From Oreohelix idahoensis (lineage: Eukaryota; Mollusca; Gastropoda; Stylommatophora; Oreohelicidae): DNA of 64,000 bases. Numbering within the stretch: the first letter of the stretch is position 1; each line of letters opens with the position of its first letter. The stretch is taken from the NCBI GenBank assembly GCA_024509875.1, contig JAMPIV010019835.1, forward strand, positions 62,001 to 126,000. Reading direction: 5' to 3'. The notes under the pieces were generated by a model. The model had not been told where the DNA came from, searched no databases, and was given only the letters and a program-made list of their open reading frames with translations. This document shows, one piece after another, positions 1 through 10,245 of this stretch. Position numbers and translations under genes: made by a program.

Positions 1-129
1 TTTACGCACAGACCGAAATTTCGGGACCTCGGGTTCAAAAGGTTAAAGTACATTTAAACCTGGGCAGACTACTCTTTTAAGTGCTGGTGAGAGAGGGCTT
101 GTTGGAAACTACCTAGGTTGAAAATTCTT

Positions 130-280
130 TTCCTGCCGACGTTGCCTAGAGATCTACCAAATGATGTCTTGGGGTCTACCCAAAGGTCAACATCGACCGG
201 TAGCCGACCCCTGTGTTACAACATGCCTGAGATAGCAGTAGTCGTATTCTTTCTTTGTCTCCTCAGAGACTGCCAAGAAC
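130..280 (+). repeat. Repeat X fragment (dispersed short repeat)
   Basis: This stretch matches the part of repeat X around 'agccgacccctgtgttac' and the 'tcctcagagactgcc' end found also near 4600-4740 and 19430-19540. No coding potential is seen. Bases 1-129 hold nothing I recognise. Confidence 0.5.
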
Positions 281-328
281 TAAACATCTTCTTCTTCTTT
301 GATCCTTAGCCGCCGACCGTCAAAGCAG

Positions 329-1436
329 TCAGTGGCCATTACGCCTGGTGTCGTCTTGTAGGGCAACAACAAATTGATTCCACTTTGCTCGGTCGGCGGC
401 CATCCTTCGTACAGTGCCCCAACTCTGGTTCATTCTTTGCATCTCAGCCTCCACAGTCCTCCGCCAAGTTGTTTTTGATCGGCCTCTCTTTCGTTTTCCT
501 TCATGGGTCCATAGCATAGCTGTTCTTGTGATGGCATCGGGGTCTCTTCTGAGGACATGGCCAACCCAGCTCCAGCGTCTGACAGCTATGATGATGTGCA
601 TGTCCTCTTGCTTGCTCCGAGTAAGCAGATCTTGGTTGGTGATGGTATTCGGCCAAAAGATTCGGAGAATTTTTCTTAGGCATGTTGTGTGAAAAGAGGA
701 CAATTTCGACATTTCCTTATCTGTAACTCTCCAGCTCTCCGAGCCATAGAGAAGCACAGAAAGCACACAGCTCTGATATAATCCTAATTTTGTGCTTGTG
801 CTGTACTGAGAGGACTTCCAGATGTTGTTTAGACTAAAAAAGGCTGTTCTTGCTTTGTTCATTCTGTTGTTGATGTCTTTGCTTGCTCCGCCGTCTGGTG
901 TTACCATGCATCCTAGGTATGTGAAGGCATGTGCTGTTCCGGTTGCTGATTCCTTACTGATATGGGCTCAGGGTTGCTCACATTGAGCGTCATGACCTCT
1001 GTCTCCTTTAGGTTGATGTTCAAGCCCACCTGCTGGCTATACTTATTAAGTCTATCCGTTTTTCCTGGATGTGTTGATGTGAATGTGCTAGCAATGCAAT
1101 GTCATCTGCATATTCCAGATCTTCCAATGTAGAAAATGTAGTCCATCTTATTCCTCTTGAATTGCCCTCTGTTGTCTGGCGCATCACCTAGTCTATGACT
1201 GTTAAAAATAGAGTGGTTGATAAGGGGCATCCCTGTCGTACTCCTGTCTTCACTTCAAAGGTTAGGTTGCTCTGCCCAATGCTACACGTAAAGTTGGCAT
1301 AAAGGCTTTTTATGATTGACACTATGCAGCTTTGAATTCCATAAGCCCTCAGAATTTTCCATAAACTGTCCCTATGTATACTGTCAAAAGCCTTTTCAAA
1401 ATCAACGAAATTAATGTACAGCTGTTTTTGCCATTC
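329..1436 (-). pseudogene. LINE A reverse transcriptase C-terminal part, frameshifted
   Basis: Reading minus-strand frames in turn shows VDFEKAFDS, GVRQGCPLS, LEYADDIALL (the YADD polymerase box), then a 192-codon open piece (907-329) with NKARTAFFSLNNIWKS, LYGSESWRVTDKEMSKL and a tail WVGHVLRRDPDAITRTAM ... KTTWRRTVEAEM. At least two frame changes separate these pieces, so no single product can be made. The C-terminal tail is the most frequently repeated LINE segment in the window. Confidence 0.8.
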
Positions 1437-3371
1437 TCAGCACTGCTCTATAATGTTCCTGAGGGTAAATATATGATCTACACATCTTCTGTTTTTTCTA
1501 AATCCTGCTTGTTCTTTCCTCAGTTTGTGGTCTACTGCTTTTGAGATTCTCTTTATAATTATCCTGCCTAGTATTTTGCTGGGAACTGAGAGAAGAGTTA
1601 TTCCTCTCCAATTATTGCAGTCTGCAAGATCTCCCTTCTTGGGCAATTTGACAATTATTCCTTTTCTCCACTCTGTTGGTGTTGTCCCTGTTTTCCAGAC
1701 TTGTGCAAATAGTGGTTCTAATAGTTCTGCTGCTAGCTCTGGGTCTGTCTTAAATAGCTCTGCATTTAAGTTATCATGACCAGGAGCTTTTCCATTCTTT
1801 AACCCTTTGATTGATGTGATGATTTCTTCTTTTCGTGGGATGTCTGTATTAACATCTAGATCATTTTCAGCCTCAGGAACATTCAATTGTGTCTCTGGTG
1901 GTTCCTTATTCAGAGTTTCTCTGAAATGCTCTGCCCATCTTGTTTCCTGTCCCTCTACTGTTGTGATGAGATTTCCGTGCTTGTCTCTTACTAATGTAAT
2001 ATTGTTTGCACCTCGTTTTCCACTGATGATTTTAGTTATTTTGTATACTGTGCTTTGTTCATTTCTCAGTGCTGCCTCTTCTGCCTGTCTTGCAAGGTCA
2101 TTCAGAAATGTCCTTTTGTTAGCACGGGTTTGACGTTTAACTTCCTTGTCCAGCTGACTGTACTGTTCACTATATATTTCCTTTAACCTGGGAGACTTAG
2201 CTTCTGTTTTCTTTCTTTTCATTTCCTTTCTCTTCGCTATGGTGTTTAGCGTATCTGGTGTTATCCAGTCTTGGCTCTTTCTTTCCTGGAATCCCAAGCA
2301 TGACTTGCTGCTTTCCTTGTATATTGTTGAGATGGTGTTGAATCTCTGGTCAACATCATCGGTCTCTGTTCTTTCCTGGATTTTGATAATCTCATATCTT
2401 CTCTTTACGTCAACCACGAAAGCTTTTCTGGTGAGGGGATCCTTCAGTTTCGTGATGTTGTATCTTTTCTGTTTGACTGCAACTGGTCCAGCAGCTCTGA
2501 GTTTCACTTTCAGTCTTGCTACTACTAGGTGATGATCACTTCCCACATCTGCGCCTCTTCTTACTTTCACGTCTTGTAGTGCATGTCTCCATCTGCCATT
2601 GATCATTATGTGATCTATCTGGTTTCTGTCTCGTCCGTTTGGTGATTCCCATGTTAACTTGTACACTTCCTTGTGTGGAAAAAGTGTTCCTCCAATGACC
2701 AGGTTGTTAATACTGCAGAAGCTTATTAATTTGTCCCCATTCTCATTTGCTGTTCCACTGCCGCATTTCCCCATTACTCTTTCGTTATAATTATTGTGTG
2801 CTCCCACTTTCGCATTTAGGTCTCCCATTACTATAATGAGATCGTACTTGGGTGTAGTTTCCATTTCTTTTTGTACCTGTTGATAGAACTCGTCCTTGAT
2901 CTCTTCAGCGATGTCGTTTGTTGGTGCATAGCATTGTATAATTGTGGTGTTGGTGAACCTCCCTCTCAGTCTTGCTCTTATCAGTCTGTTGTTGATGGGT
3001 TTCCATTCCAGTAAAGACCTTTCCATTCCTTTCTTCAGGATAATGGCTACACCTTCGTTGTGCTGACCATCCTCTCTGCCAGAATAAAGTACTGTTTCCC
3101 CTGTAGCTGTTTTTATTCTCCCCTTACCTGTCCATCTGCTCTCGCTTATTCCCAGGATATGTATTTTGTAGTTCCTCATCTCTGCTGTGATTTGTCTCAG
3201 CTTTCCTGCCTCATTCATTGTTCTGACGTTCCAAAAACCAATTCTGGTTTCGTGTTTTGCGGTCGGGGCATCCGTTTTCATGCCAGTGGCTTCCTTTCGG
3301 CTTTCACCACTGTCAGTCATACGAGCCTGAGACTCCGGATGTCCGTCCCGCAGCAAAGTTGTTCCATTCAT
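1437..3371 (-). pseudogene. LINE A endonuclease and first half of reverse transcriptase
   Basis: A 644-codon open frame. Residues about 40-290 form an apurinic-like endonuclease: TRIGFWNVRTMNEAGKLRQI at the start, GISESRW, IQCYAPTND, VMGDLNAKVG, and the terminal GSDHHLVVARLK block carrying the catalytic SDH. The second part enters the reverse transcriptase (GKAPGHDNLNAELFK; WRGITLLSVPSKILGRIII; KEQAGFRKNRRCVDHI). The frame then closes at codon IIEQC and the homology continues in another frame below 1436, so the protein is interrupted there. The first ATG (MNGTTLLRDG) is only the most upstream one available. It is a defective copy unless the break is a sequencing error. Confidence 0.85.
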
Positions 3372-3631
3372 TGTGGTTTCTGTAATGTGCGATTTTTTTT
3401 ACATAGACAGGGGTGTCAGCCCTGTGCTAAAACCCCCAACCTGGAGGACCAGAGTACCAGCTTTTGTCTGACCCCTACCCACGCAGACCAGTCCATCTTG
3501 GTTGAACCTACCAGGAGTAAATCTCCCACTGGCATAGCTCTGGGGATTGTCAGGGTACACAAGCCGCCATACTGCTACAAGGTATAGGTACCATTGATGG
3601 CAGAAGAACTAAACATGTCATTACATTATTC

Positions 3632-3800
3632 CTCATCACCATCATCATCAACATTACCATTAACATCAACATCACCATTGTCATCACCATCGTCGTCACC
3701 ATCAACATTATCATCAACATCATCATCAACATTACCATTAACATCAACATTGTCATCACCATCATCATCAACATCATCATTAACATCAACATCATTTCCA
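3632..3800. repeat. (CAT)n microsatellite
   Basis: Runs of cat/cac/aac triplets that directly adjoin a repeat X copy. Open frames across it on both strands (polySer/Thr, polyAsp/Val, polyMet) are artefacts of triplet repetition. Confidence 0.9.
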
Positions 3801-3920
3801 TATTTGCTCCCTATAGAGCCACTGCAGCTGGATCCCCTTGCAGGAAAGCCTGAATCAAGCATTCAAATGCTCTTGCAGCAGTGGCTTCTGTAGCAGTCTG
3901 TTTTACACAATAAGGTGGCC
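3801..3920 (-). repeat. Repeat X copy with (ATG)n tail
   Basis: Recurring body 'gagccactgcagctgg ... gaaagcctg ... ttgcagcagtgg ... tgttttacacaataaggt'. In the minus orientation it ends in ATG triplets (the microsatellite at 3632-3800), so the minus strand is taken as the element's sense strand. Bases 3921-4036 contain only AT-rich sequence and the acceptor tract of the next exon. Confidence 0.6.
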
Positions 3921-4036
3921 AGCCCATGTATAACATCACATTATTTCTCACATTAAAAAATCTTGATTATTACGATATTATAACAATATCAACATAGGTC
4001 AGTAATTCTTTCTTTTGATTTCTTCTTGTTTAACAG

Positions 4037-4195
4037 TATCGATGAACATGACCAAAGAGTCGGATGTGTTTTTTCCTGCAAAGCCAATAGTGTCTGAAGG
4101 AGGTCCTCGGCCGAAGGATGAGATAGAAAAGTTGCAGCAGGAGTTGGAGGGATATCTGTTACTGATTGAACACATAGGAGAGAGAGCCATATCTG
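4037..4195 (+). CDS. KIAA0753: Moonraker/KIAA0753 homologue, first visible exon
   Basis: The exon follows the acceptor tract 'tttcttcttgtttaacag' and ends at 'atctg|gtaaat'. It opens with two bases of a split codon, so at least one coding exon lies further upstream and was not found in bases 1-4036. It encodes 52 whole codons, including KESDVFFPAKPIV and a helical segment KDEIEKLQQELEGYLLLIEH. It leaves one base (g) that joins 'at' of the next exon to make Asp. In my recollection of human KIAA0753, a similar LQ-rich helix precedes the HRGA block by about 100 residues. Moonraker/OFIP is a centriole and centriolar-satellite protein that binds OFD1 and CEP20/FOPNL and is needed for centriole duplication and cilium formation. 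The assignment rests on this exon plus the following ones. Confidence 0.82.
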
Positions 4196-4275
4196 GTAAA
4201 TCGTATTCACCTTTTAGAGTCTGGGCAACCAGAGAGCAAATTGTTTATTTTTTAAATATTTTTTTAATATAAAAA
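4196..4275. other. Start of intron after exon 4037-4195
   Basis: Donor gtaaat at 4196, then AT-rich intron sequence with nothing recognisable. Confidence 0.6.
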
Positions 4276-4366
4276 GTGTTGGCGAGGCACATCCCGTTCA
4301 ACCTAGTCAGTTATATTAGGGTGCATGTCCAGTTATTAAAGATCTTTAGGTCTGTCATATTGTGGC
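4276..4366 (+). repeat. Short dispersed repeat Y
   Basis: About 90 bp beginning 'ttggcgaggc' and ending near 'tttaggtct'. A close copy lies inside the CACTG transposon at 45925-46015 and a weaker one at 53355-53455. It contains 'ccgttcaacctagtc' and 'ttatattaggg'. No tRNA-like promoter boxes are seen. Confidence 0.6.
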
Positions 4367-4489
4367 AAATGTGAAACAAACTACAGGAAATGTCAAAGTC
4401 ACCTCTAGACATTGTAATTTTTTTTGGGGTCAAGTTTTAATTAACGGACAAAAATATCCAGTTTAACCCTAAAGGGTATCATGAACAGT

Positions 4490-4745
4490 TTTCCCCATGC
4501 TCCTTATGGGGAATTAAGCTCCCACTGTAACTGGCCCCCTTGCAGAAAGCCTGCACCAAGTGTGATCTTGCAGCCGCGGTAGTTTTTGTGACAATTTGTT
4601 TTGCAAGATAAGGTTGCCAGCTCTGTGCACAACCTTGTGTTAGTCTTCTTGTGTGACAGTGCCGAGGGTGCGGTAGTCCTATTCTTTACTTGTATCTTCA
4701 GAGAGACCCCCCAGGAACTATGTGGGGTAATTAGGATATATGATG
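4490..4745 (-). repeat. Repeat X copy
   Basis: Shows the same body as 3801-3920 (gcagaaagcctgcaccaag, gttttgcaagataaggttgcc) and extends to the 'cttcagagagacccccag' end. The intervening bases 4367-4489 hold nothing recognisable. Confidence 0.6.
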
Positions 4746-4764
4746 TCTGTAATTCATTATTCTT

Positions 4765-4992
4765 CAGCTCCGCAGGGAACACTGACCTTCAACAAATGAA
4801 TGCCAAGACTTCCTGTCCCGTGTGCCATCAGTTCAAGGTTTTTCCATGTCTTCTTTTATCCCTTCTATCTCTTGTCTCCAGAAGTCGAGGGAGACACATG
4901 GAAGAGAGAACTGCTGGCAGATGTGGGGTAGAGAAGTCATGGAGAGACCTTGGATGGATGGCACAGGACAGGAAGACTTGGCATGGGTTTTT
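4765..4992. repeat. Inverted pair of LINE family C 3' ends
   Basis: The left half reads as the minus-strand LINE C 3' end (atgccaagacttcctgtccc) and the right half as the plus-strand 3' end (gacacatggaagagagaactg ... gacaggaagacttggcatg). Together they make an imperfect palindrome centred near 4880. Confidence 0.55.
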
Positions 4993-5097
4993 TTTTTAAA
5001 TGTTCGTGCTCACAGGGAGCTGTAAGGTTGAAGACTTCTGAGGCTGTTGTGTTTCATACAGGGTGTCCACAAAAAAGACAACACACTCTTTCTTTAA

Positions 5098-5362
5098 ATT
5101 CTTGGACCCTTAGCCGCTGGCTGTCAGATCGGTCAGTGGCCGTCATGCCAGGTGGCATCTTTTAAGGCAGCAATAAATTGCTTCCACTTTGCTCGGTCGG
5201 CAGCCATTCTACGTGTGGCGCCCTAGCTCTGGTTCATTCTTTGCTTATCAGCTTCCACAGTTCTCCGCCAAGTTGTTTTTGGTTGACCTCTCTTTTGCTT
5301 TCCTTCTGGGGTTCATAGCATAGCTGTCCTTGTGATGGCATCAGGGTCTCGTAAGAGGACGT
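5098..5362 (-). mobile_element. LINE family A 3' fragment
   Basis: Contains the same 3' end as 297-600: 'cccttagccgctggctgtcag', 'tttgctcggtcggcagcc', and the antisense of VGHVLRRDPDAITR at its far end. It is 5'-truncated, as is usual for LINE copies. Confidence 0.75.
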
Positions 5363-5720
5363 GGGCATAATTGTTTCGATTTCATTATTTTCTATAAGTT
5401 CAATGAAATATTTTAAAATTGTATAACCAAATAGCTCTCTATAACATTTTTATCACTTGGATTAATTATTTAGCCTTCATAAGCAACTGCTACATTAAAT
5501 ACATTATATGTCATTTTTGTTTTAGGTATAATAAATATGATACTGTTCAGCATGATAGTCTATTTTGAGACTAAATGATTAATGATTTTTGTTTTCAAAT
5601 TTACATCCTATATAATTTCTGTATAACTTAAAGGTTAAAGAAAATAGATATTTGTTGCAGTTTTTACTGATGTAAAAAAAAACTCAGTTAATAGCAGCGT
5701 GGTCTTCATCAGAATTACTT
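5363..5720. other. AT-rich intron sequence
   Basis: Nothing recognised: no splice-flanked open frame and no match to the repeats of this window. Confidence 0.5.
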
Positions 5721-5724
5721 CTTC

Positions 5725-6465
5725 ATACATTCTCAGACGTCTAGTTGAATATTTTCTAAGGAAGCAGTGGTAAGCTTGAGGCTTTTTGTATCTCTTCAGA
5801 ATTTTTCAAGGAATGATACTGGTGATGGCCACATGTGTTTTTCTCTGTTACTTATGGGCATCTTTGAAGCAGATGTTCAGTAGTAATTTTATCAGGGACA
5901 CAGTAACACTCATCAGTAGTTCCTATCTTTAGCTTGTTGAATAGATGGTATCCCAATCTGTTGTGGCCCATGCAGAGTCTGAAGATCACCATTTGTTCTC
6001 TTCTGCTGAGCTGGTAATATGGATCATTTTTTTGGTTGCCTGAATGCTCTGCATCCCATTTGTTCCTGTATCTGCTTCTGATAAAGCGTTTGCCTCTTCG
6101 AAAGTTATGCTTGTATCAGGTTGAGGTAGCTTTCCACCTTCCTTTGCCAGTCTGTCAGCTTCTTCATTCCCGGGGATGTTACAGTGAGATGGGATCCATT
6201 GTATCACAACTCTTTTTGAATCGCTGGCAGAGTTTGTGGAGTATTGCTCTTAGGTCATCCAGGTCTGCGTTATTCTGGCTCTGTAGTATTGCAATTACTG
6301 TCAGTGCGTTTGTGAATAAAGCAACTTGTCTCTCGCTGCTTTCCTCTGTCATTAGAACCTCTGCTACTGTTTTCAAGGATTCTGCTATAAAGTGACTTGA
6401 GAATTTTCCTGCTGCCACTGACAGGTTTTTTGGTGTACCATTGCTTAAACTCAGAACAAGAACAA
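5725..6465 (-). mobile_element. LINE family E fragment with RNase H domain
   Basis: On the minus strand the C-terminal cysteine/histidine tail and the RNase H motif MIQWIPSHCNIPGNEEADRL (about 6207-6148) can be read in broken frames. An RNase H-bearing LINE of the I/Jockey-like groups fits. The same family recurs at 21285-21690, 25523-26060 and 53560-54570. Confidence 0.75.
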
Positions 6466-6644
6466 GACTTAAGGACAAGACTTAAAAAAGCAAAGTGAAA
6501 AGTAATCTAAATGCATAAAAACAAAAAACAGGATATAAATCACTTTAGAACATCGCTGGGGTAAATTCCAACTGATCCTAACACAGAATTATGTTTGCAC
6601 TAGCAACAACCCGCCAAAATTGGCAGGTTTTTAATTATAGTGTG
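6466..6644. other. Intron spacer
   Basis: Nothing recognised. Confidence 0.4.
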
Positions 6645-7612
6645 TTGTTTCTGTAAGAATAGAGGGGGAAACATCAGAATGGTTTGAAGTACAGAAAGGA
6701 GTAAGACAAGGCTGTACCCTTTCCCCTTACCTGTTTAACATTTATGCCGAGAATATCATGAGAAACGTAAGAGATGACCAAGAACACACAGAGTTTGACT
6801 CATTTAACATCGGCGGGTACCAGATCCCGGAAATCAGATATGCTGACGACACAGTCCTCCTATCGACCAACCCAGAAGGACTTGAACAATTACTTCTGTC
6901 CACCAAAAAACACAGCGAGGCCCAGAATCTATACCTAAACACCAAGAAGACCAAAGTATTGACAACAGACAAAGTAAAGACCAAACCAGAAATTGAAATT
7001 GATAACGAAGAACTGGAAAGTGTCAATGAATTCGAATACTTAGGATCAATCATTAACAGCTCTGGCGACTGTGCAGTAGAAATTAAAAGAAGACTTGCAA
7101 TTGCTTCACATAAGCTAATACAGATGAAAAACCTATGGCAAGGCACAAGCAAAGAAACAAAGTTACAACTGATCAGAGCATGTATATTCCCAGTAGCAAC
7201 ATACGGCTGCGAGACTTGGACACTCAATAAAACAGTTGCAAAAAAGATTACATCATTCGAAATGAAATGCTACAGAAGGATGTTGAGAATACCCTGGACA
7301 GAAAAAAAAGACCAACAGAGAAGTACTGCACTCACTAAATGTACAGGAACATTGGCTCCTAAATACCATCGCAATAAGGAAGCTGAAATTTTTCGGTCAT
7401 ATAAAAAGACATAATAGTCTGGAAAAAACAGTGATGGAAGGCATGGTCCCTGGAAAAAGGGGAAGGGGTCGACCTAGACGACGGTGGACCCAGGACATCA
7501 CAGAGAGTCTGAACTTGTCTTTGGCTGATGCAGGTCGACTTGCCCAGAATCGTGATGCGTTCAGAGCAGCTGTAATGGAGACAACGTTCTGGAAAGAATA
7601 CGTCACATGATG
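6645..7612 (+). mobile_element. LINE family B reverse transcriptase fragment (RTE-like)
   Basis: Plus-strand reading gives VQKGVRQGCTLSPYLFNIYA, then a 218-codon frame with IRYADDTVLLST (YADD box), the thumb-like EFEYLGSIINSSGD and YGCETWTLNKTVAKK. After a frameshift near 7390 come RRRWTQDITESLNLSLADAG and the end FWKE. It is 5'-truncated before the palm domain. A sister copy on the other strand is at 59350-59980. Confidence 0.85.
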
Positions 7613-7654
7613 ATGTTTCTGTTACACGTATTACATTGCTGCTTCTTCTAGTCT

Positions 7655-8150
7655 CGCTTGCTCGCTGTGAATGATGCGATCATCTCTTCCTGTTAGCCAT
7701 CTTATCATTTTGATCCATAATAATAAGTCTCCAGTACTTTAAATTAAAATTTTGTCTTGAAGAAACAATAAAAAAACTTACATTTTTAAGAAAAATGATG
7801 AGTTAAATCTGTTTCCTGAATGAAACTAGACAGAAGAGTATCTTGATTGTCTGTTGATTTAATCTGCATCTCCACACCTTCCTGTCTCCAGTTCAAGTTG
7901 TTGGCTTCTTTCCATAATCAAACTGTTTGCTCGCTGTGAATGACGCGATCGTCTCTTCCTTTTAGCCATCTTATCATTTTGATCCATAATAATAAGTCTG
8001 CAATACTTTAAATTAAAATTTTGTTTGAAGAAACAATCAGAAACTTACATTTTAAGGTTATTTTTAAGAAAAATGATGAGTAAATCCGTTTACCGAATGA
8101 AACTGGACAGAAGAGTATCTTGATTGTCTGTTGATTTAATGCACACCATC
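7655..8150. repeat. Direct duplication, two copies about 270 bp apart
   Basis: The segment beginning 'gctcgctgtgaatgatgcg' near 7660 is repeated from about 7929 ('gctcgctgtgaatgacgcg'). Both run through 'ttaaattaaaattttgt' to 'tcttgattgtctgttgattt', with scattered substitutions and small indels. Confidence 0.85.
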
Positions 8151-8285
8151 ACACTTTTTCTATTTTCGTGAGAGTACATATAAGGGAAACAATACAATTA
8201 TTGTATACCTTTCAACCGCAGTTGCACCCCCTTAGCTGTGGTTGAAAGTTAACGTACTCTCTCGAAAATAGAAAAAGTGCGCAAA
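8150..8285. repeat. Hairpin element with about 25-bp inverted ends
   Basis: 'cactttttctattttcg(t)gagagtac' on the left is mirrored by 'gtactctctcgaaaatag aaaaagtg' on the right. A second inner palindrome (ctttcaaccgcagttg / agctgtggttgaaag) sits in the loop. It adjoins the second copy of the 270-bp duplication. It could be a small MITE. No clear target duplication is seen. Confidence 0.7.
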
Positions 8286-8644
8286 AGACAGTGTGCAAAA
8301 TGTGACTGACCGACCAACCGAAGTACTTACGGCGGGAATTATGGTATTGGATTCTATAGACTCGGTGGCGGACTGACAGTGACTGGGGCAGAAAGGATCA
8401 TTGGCTCCTGAATATCAGTTCCATTTGGGTTAGGCTAGAGTAGAAGATTAGGGGCCCCTGTGTAGTACCCAGGGGTCTCTGAAGAGACAATGAAAGAATA
8501 GGACTACCCCCACTTTCTGGCATGTTCTAGAAGTTTGTAATTTTATGTAGTTGTACATCCATTTTAAAAACTTGACAAAAGCGCTGCTCTAAAGTTTCAA
8601 AGAAACTTGATTTTTAGAAAATTGATTTATATATTTTAGTGGTG
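8286..8644. other. Intron sequence with a repeat X end fragment
   Basis: Bases about 8440-8520 match the 'caggggtctctgaagagac' end of repeat X in antisense. The rest is not recognised. Confidence 0.4.
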
Positions 8645-8910
8645 TACAGTCCGTAACCTGTTATCCAAAATCCTTGAGGACAGCTGTGCTTCGAAAACCG
8701 GATTTTTTTTTTGGTTTTCAGATGTCGCCCAAATTGCATTAGAAAAGCAGACCTAGTTGCCTAAATAGCCGAAGTAGCCCAAACTGTGATAGAAAAATAG
8801 CCCAAAATAATCAGACATCGCCCAAATTGTGATAGAAAAGTTGCCCCCCAAAAATTTTTGATTTTCAGAATAATTTAGTTTTCTGCTGTTCGGATAAAAG
8901 GTTATATTTG
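8645..8910. mobile_element. Small pogo/Tigger-like MITE candidate
   Basis: The left end 'tacagtccgtaacctgttatcc' and the right end 'cggataaaaggttat' are imperfect inverses. The middle holds three diverged copies of a 'tcgcccaaattgtgatagaaaag' unit. A related left end occurs near 58120. Superfamily placement is inferred from the TA plus CAGT-like ends only. Confidence 0.45.
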
Positions 8911-8948
8911 CATATTTTATGTTTCGTTACCTCAATTACTTCTTGCAG

Positions 8949-9154
8949 ATCCTACTGCAAAATTTCTCCACCCACCAATTATGGGAAAACGAAAAGATGA
9001 ATTCCTATTTGAGGAAGAGAATTCGGACAGAGTGCGGATTCGGGTTGAGGAACAGAACACTCGACTAACACGCACTCTTTATAATCTGAAACTCAAAGTC
9101 AAGCAAGTGCAACGTGATGCAGCTCATGCTGATTTGAACAAGCCAGTCAAATGG
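8949..9154 (+). CDS. KIAA0753: Moonraker/KIAA0753 homologue exon
   Basis: The exon lies between 'tacttcttgcag' and 'atgg|gtaata'. The leading 'at' completes the split codon from 4195 and 68 codons follow, ending exactly on Trp (phase 0). It starts PTAKFLHPPIMGKRKDEFLF and then shows an arginine-rich coiled-coil-like run DRVRIRVEEQNTRLTRTLYN. In my memory of human KIAA0753 the corresponding stretch reads [20 protein letters not shown], just before the HRGA block, which supports orthology. The open frame carries on into the intron as polySer from a (TCA)n repeat, which is not coding. Moderate intron lengths on either side (4.8 and 3.5 kb) are filled by repeats. Confidence 0.88.
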
Positions 9155-9184
9155 GTAATAATGAGGTGTTTAAATCACAGTAAT

Positions 9185-9460
9185 GTATCTTCATCATTAT
9201 TATCATCATCTTCATCATCATCATTACCTTCATCATCGTCATCATCACCTTCATCATCATCATTCCCCTATCTGCTCATTACGTAGCATGAAACCACCAC
9301 TAGATCTGGTTCCCATTGTAGGAAGCTTGCATTCAAGCATTCATATACTCTTGTACTTGTAGCAGTTTCTGTAGCAAATTGTTTTACGTGATGAGGTTGC
9401 CAGCCCCTTACACAAACTCATCTCTTATGACATGGCTGAGGAAGCAGTAAGTAAAACAAG
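9185..9460 (-). repeat. Repeat X copy with (ATG)n tail
   Basis: A (TCA)n run at 9186-9265 leads into the repeat X body (cccctatctgctcatta, gcatgaaaccaccac, ttttacgtgatgaggttgcc). It has the same layout as 3632-3920. Confidence 0.7.
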
Positions 9461-9504
9461 TGCAACGTAATGCAGCTGATGTTGATTTGAACAATTCAGT
9501 CCAA

Positions 9505-9690
9505 AGTGTAATAATCAATCAATCAATCAATACCTTTTAGCTCCCTGAGGAGCATATGCCTTCAACAAACACACGCCAAGTCTTCCTGTCCTGTGCCATC
9601 CACTCAAGTTCTTTCCATGTTTTCCTCATCATTTTCACCTCTGTTTCCAGTTCTCAATCCTGGAGATTTTCCTAGACGAAAAAAAGGTTA
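9505..9690 (-). mobile_element. LINE family C 3' end with (ATTG)n tail
   Basis: On the minus strand the copy ends '...ctccctcagggagctaaaaggtattg' followed by attg repeats (seen here as aatcaatcaatcaatc). This 4-bp tail marks family C throughout the window. Confidence 0.65.
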
Positions 9691-9904
9691 GTCTGCAACC
9701 CAGACTCCTTTCGGCTTTCTCTGGGTTGCTTCGTGCGCCTCCTTTCCAGAGGACCTTCTTCTATCTTGGGCGGCTGAGTTGATTTATATTCTGTATTTGA
9801 CTTGTCCATATTTGTTGAAGTTTTTTTGGGGTAAAAAGTGTTTTACGGGATGGGGTAACCAGCCCCATAAAGGGTAATAATGAGATGATCTAAATCACAC
9901 TAAT
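9691..9904. other. Unassigned intron sequence
   Basis: Moderately GC-rich text with 'cagactcctttcggctttc', seen once only. No function inferred. Confidence 0.35.
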
Positions 9905-10150
9905 GCATCATCATCATTCCCCTATCTGCTCATTATTAAGCGTGGAGCCACCACTGCTAGCTGGTCCGCGCTCAAGAAATTTGCAATCAAAGCATTTGTA
10001 TGTTCTTATAGTTTCTGTAGCTATTAGTTTGACATGATGAGGTAGCCAGGTCCATGCATTAACTCCCCTCTTATGACATGGCTGAGAGGAAGGAGTAGTC
10101 CTAATATATTTTTTCTCTTCCCAGAGGCCCCTGGGGACTACTAGCAGCGC
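9905..10150 (-). repeat. Repeat X copy
   Basis: Short (ATC)n followed by the body 'cccctatctgctcattatta', 'gtttgacatgatgaggtagcc' and the 'cccagaggcccctgggg' end. Confidence 0.6.
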
Positions 10151-10245
10151 AGTAATGCAAGCTAGAAATTATTCAGTAATTACCCTGCTTTAGGTTAATT
10201 AAATTTTAGCATTTTGTTATGTACAGATTTTAACACTGAACTTAT

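Larger units (their letters stand above)
297..3590 (-). mobile_element. LINE family A, RTE-like non-LTR retrotransposon, near full length but broken
   Basis: Read on the minus strand, this copy has a non-coding leader (about 3590-3372), an endonuclease-reverse transcriptase frame (3371-1437), a frameshifted remainder of the reverse transcriptase (1436-329) and a short tail rich in GAA/AAG units (about 325-297). One long EN-RT protein with no separate ORF1 and a simple-sequence tail is typical of the RTE group, whose proteins are often named 'craniofacial development protein 2-like'. 3' fragments of the same family recur at 5098, 49515, 53776, 56570 and 63150. It lies antisense to the host gene, upstream of its first visible exon. 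Confidence 0.85.

Noticed and set aside
3060..3587. Plus-strand 175-codon frame
   Set aside because: It is the antisense of the LINE A endonuclease and its leader.
3594..3893. polySer/Thr, polyMet and polyAsp frames over (CAT)n runs (also 9181-9286, 17477-18012)
   Set aside because: Triplet repeats give such frames in every direction. None is bounded by sensible splice sites or start context.
6742..7227. 161-codon minus-strand frame
   Set aside because: It is the shadow of the LINE B reverse transcriptase on the plus strand, which has the YADD motif.
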